In this document: piece after piece, positions 61,513-64,000 of the stretch | How positions within the stretch are numbered: the first letter of the stretch is position 1 | Layout of the letters: every line of letters starts with the position of its first letter | Origin: Pyropia haitanensis | Taxonomy: Eukaryota > Rhodophyta > Bangiophyceae > Bangiales > Bangiaceae | DNA: 64,000 nt | Direction of reading: 5' to 3' | Assembly: GCA_008729055.1 (NCBI GenBank) | Contig: SDUX01000010.1 | Span: 1,054,001-1,118,000 of the forward strand | Made by a program: the position numbers and the translations under genes | Notes under the pieces: generated by a model | Told to the model about the DNA's origin: nothing | Seen by the model: only the letters and a program-made list of their open reading frames with translations | Databases searched by the model: none

Positions 61513-63869
61513 ATGGATATTGCCAAGTTGTGCAACAGTGGCTCTGCCGCCGCGGCCGCCGCGGCGAGGAAAGAGCGGTCGGCGGGCGGCGGCGGCGCCG
61601 CCGCAGACGACGGCGGCGTGGCGGCGGCTGGCGGAGGAGGCGGCGCCGGGGGAGGGGGTGCCGGCGGTGCCGGCGGCGGCAGCGGTGCCGCGTCGGCCGG
61701 GCCGCCCACGTCCGCGCCGCTGTGGATGCCTGGCCAGGCGGGCGGCGCTGGGGAGGACGGCCGGGACCTCCACGCGGACATCCTCGGGCTCTTCCCTGCG
61801 GTAGGCGACGCCGGGGGTGGTGGCGGTGGTGGTGGCGGCGGCGGCGGCGGCGGTGGTGGCGGACCGGGCGGACGGGGAAGTGGTCCCCCCCCCGGTGCAC
61901 CGACGGGTGGCGTCGGCGGCGGCGCCGACGGCGGCCGCCCGCCCGTTCACTCGGGGGCGCCCGCGGGCGGCGGCGGGGGCGGCAGCGGGGTCGCCCAAGA
62001 CGCTGCCGCCCGGGTGCTGTCGTCCATGGCGTCCTCCCTGGGCGGCCCGGGCAGCGGCTGGCCGCCGCTCTCTCCCGCCGTCAGTGGTAGCGGCGCTGCG
62101 GCGGCGGGGGCGGGCGGGGGCCCGACGAAGGCCGGCGGCGGCCAGTACTACCCGTCCTGGTCGGGCGGCGGCACCTATGGCGGCCCGCCAGACGGTGGGC
62201 AGTACGGCTCGCATCCGCTCGCGGCGGCGGGCGGCACGGGTGGCGGGCGGCCGTCCCAACATGGCGGCGGCGGCAGTGGCGGCGGTGGTGGCGGCGTGCC
62301 CGCCGACGGCAGCGCCGCGGCGTCGGCGGCGGCGGGGACGCCCCCCGCGGCGCCCGCGCTGGCGCCCGCCGCGTACGCGGCGTACGGCCACACGCACGGC
62401 GGGGCGGTAGCATTTGGGGCGGCAGAGCCCGGCCGGCCCCTCAGCGGCGCGCCGCCGCCCTACTACCACCACCCGCTGGCAGGCGGTGACGGCCACGGCG
62501 GCGGCCACTCCATGCCACCGCTGCACCCCAAGGAGCCCACCGGGGCGGCCGCCCACAGGGACGGCAGGCCTGGCGGGGGTGACCCGTCCGCCGCGCTGTC
62601 GGGCCACTACTATCGGCAAGATGGCGGCGGCGGCGGCGGCGGCCACCCTTCCGACCACCCAAACGGGCCGGCCTATGGCCACGGGCGGCCAGGCCCGCCA
62701 TCGTGGACGCCGACGGGGGTGCCACGCTCCGACGCCGCGCCCACTGGACCGCTCACCGCCCTCCCCGGCGGCGGCGGCGGCGGGTACGGTCCGCTCGGCG
62801 CGCACCCGGTGGCGCCGCTCCACTTTTCCGGCGTCGGCCGCGCGGACCTGTCCTTTTCGACCATCACGGGCACAACGACGGCGGGGTCCTCGCCCGGCGG
62901 AATACTCATGTCCCCGCTGTCGGCGGTCGCGCCGCCAGGGGGGGGGAGCGCCAGCGCCCCTGTCGGGGGGGGAACTGCCGGAGGGGCGGCGGGTGGCGGG
63001 CTTATTGCCGCCCCGGGCGCGCCGCCAGGGGGCGCCTACGGGGGGGGGGGGCTCGCGGGCGTGCCGGGCGTCCCGCCGGGCGGCGCGTACGGCGCGGGCT
63101 TCTCGTCGGCCTTTCCGGGGTACCTCGGCCGCGGCGGGCCGCCGCTGCTCGGGCCGCCTGCGCCCGACGGGGGAGCCCACCTGGGGGGACTCCCGCCGCC
63201 AGGGATGGGCGGCGGCGGCCTCGGTGGGCCCGTCGGCGGTGCGGGCGGCGGCCTGGCCGGCCACGGCGGCGGCATGGGCGGCGGTGTGGGCGGCGGCGGC
63301 GGCGGCGGCGCGGCCGCCGCCCCTCCAGCCGAGCACCTGTGCGCGCAGTGCCCGCGGACGTTTTCCAAGTCGTGGCGCCTGCAGGCGCACGTGCGCGTCG
63401 CGCACCTGGGCGTCCGCCAGTTCAAGTGCGACACTTGCGCCAAGCGGTTCCCCTTCCGGTCGGACCTGCTCAAGCACACCCGCGAGGTGCACCTCAAGCA
63501 CCGGCCGTACGCGTGCTCCGCGTGCGCGCACGGCTTTGCGGCGGCGTCCAAGCTCAAGGCCCACTTCGAGTCGGTGCACGAAAAGAAGCGGCCGTACGTG
63601 TGCGAGGAGGCGGGCTGCACCAAGCGGTTTGGGTACAAGAGCGACCTGAAGAAGCACCACCTCGCCATCCACCAGTTGTGCAAGCCGTACGTGTGCGCCG
63701 CGTGCTCGGCGAGCTTCAGCCGCCGCTACTACCTCAACCGCCACATGCGGGCGGTGCACGCGGCGGGCGTCGCGGCGCCAGCCGAGGGGGGGGGGGGGGC
63801 GGGGGGGGGGGGGGGGCCTGGGGGGAGTCGCCGGCCCGCCTGGCCCGCACGAGGGGGCGCTCCTCATGA
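61513..63869 (+). CDS. C2H2 zinc-finger protein with five tandem C-terminal fingers and long Gly-rich N terminus
   Basis: The ATG at 61513 gives MDIAKLCNSGSAAAAAARKE, and the frame stays open for over 2.4 kb. The first 600 residues are Gly, Ala, Pro, Ser and His-rich with islands such as WMPGQAGGAGEDGRDLHADI and LHFSGVGRADLSFSTITG. Five fingers follow (about 63337-63762): CAQC...HVRVAH, CDTC...HTREVH, CSAC...HFESVH, CEEAGC...HHLAIH and CAAC...HMRAVH, with linkers such as KKRPYVC, resembling TFIIIA-type nucleic-acid binding. After the last finger the G runs 63786-63816 make the end uncertain: one frame stops at 63869, while the finger frame remains open to the window edge, where TTGTTGCAG (63973-63981) looks like an acceptor. 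The gene may continue outside. Target genes unknown. Confidence 0.85.
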
Positions 63870-64000
63870 CGGGAGGAGGGGGGGGGGTGGTTTGAGGGGC
63901 GCATGCCGCACCCATCTCCGTTTGTATTGTTGTTGTTTGGTTTCTCTCTTGCCTGCGTTTCTCGTTTCTTGTTGCAGTGGCTGCGAGGGGTGGCGTCCGG

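Noticed and set aside
61120..63915. 931-codon minus-strand frame opposite the zinc-finger gene
   Set aside because: The plus strand has five perfect C2H2 fingers; the opposite frame is Arg/Ala-rich shadow.
1..64000. tRNA, rRNA, snRNA genes and CRISPR arrays
   Set aside because: I looked for T-loop GGTTCRANNCC patterns, 5S and U6 landmarks and regular spaced repeats on both strands by eye and found none that fold convincingly. A tRNAscan or Infernal run would be decisive.

Overview
This window is nuclear DNA of a very GC-rich photosynthetic eukaryote. The evidence is genes with GT–AG introns and eukaryote-only families (eIF2-beta, Trm82/WDR4, COX16, an Sds3-like protein, GT14). In addition, two predicted proteins carry plastid-type presequences, one of them with a twin-arginine lumen signal. 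Extreme G+C, long G/C mononucleotide runs, mostly intron-poor genes and a sugar-phosphate cyclase of the kind used for UV-screening compounds would fit a bangialean red alga (Porphyra/Pyropia type). That placement is inference; no rRNA or organellar marker is present.

Layout. 1-2780: a probable OHCU decarboxylase on the minus strand. 2781-3544: a small hAT-type element with a dead BED finger. 4610-9323: Trm82/WDR4 (minus) diverging from S-adenosylhomocysteine hydrolase (plus). 9860-14487: a plastid ChaN/Tiki-type protein and isovaleryl-CoA dehydrogenase, both minus. 15340-21411: a G-patch protein (plus), an unrecognised Ala-rich protein with a defective bZIP-like patch (minus) and a TatD nuclease (plus). 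21975-25565: two eIF2-beta genes facing each other in a nearly perfect palindrome, followed by COX16. 28533-30880: a GT14 glycosyltransferase. 30971-34117: a four-exon Sds3/BRMS1-like gene (minus). 35875-38101: an FAD/NAD oxidoreductase (plus) and a secreted lipocalin-like protein (minus). 40966-43263: cobalamin-independent methionine synthase. 43500-52282: an Ala-rich coiled-coil protein, a small plastid membrane protein and a two-exon sugar-phosphate cyclase, all minus. 52283-61512: about 9 kb without a convincing gene apart from one orphan exon. 61513 to the edge: a five-finger C2H2 protein.

There is no operon. Many genes form divergent pairs with 0.4-1 kb between starts. SAHH and methionine synthase are two steps of the activated-methyl cycle, and Trm82 supports a SAM-dependent tRNA methylation, but the genes lie far apart and co-location may be chance.

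Two structural themes recur. First, at least nine genes read as one protein only if the frame changes inside a G or C run, so CDS limits are given for the whole gene and the break is named; some breaks are probably consensus errors. Second, conserved enzymes carry Ala/Gly tracts inserted between core motifs, sense-strand leaders are pyrimidine-rich, and introns and 3' flanks are G-rich.
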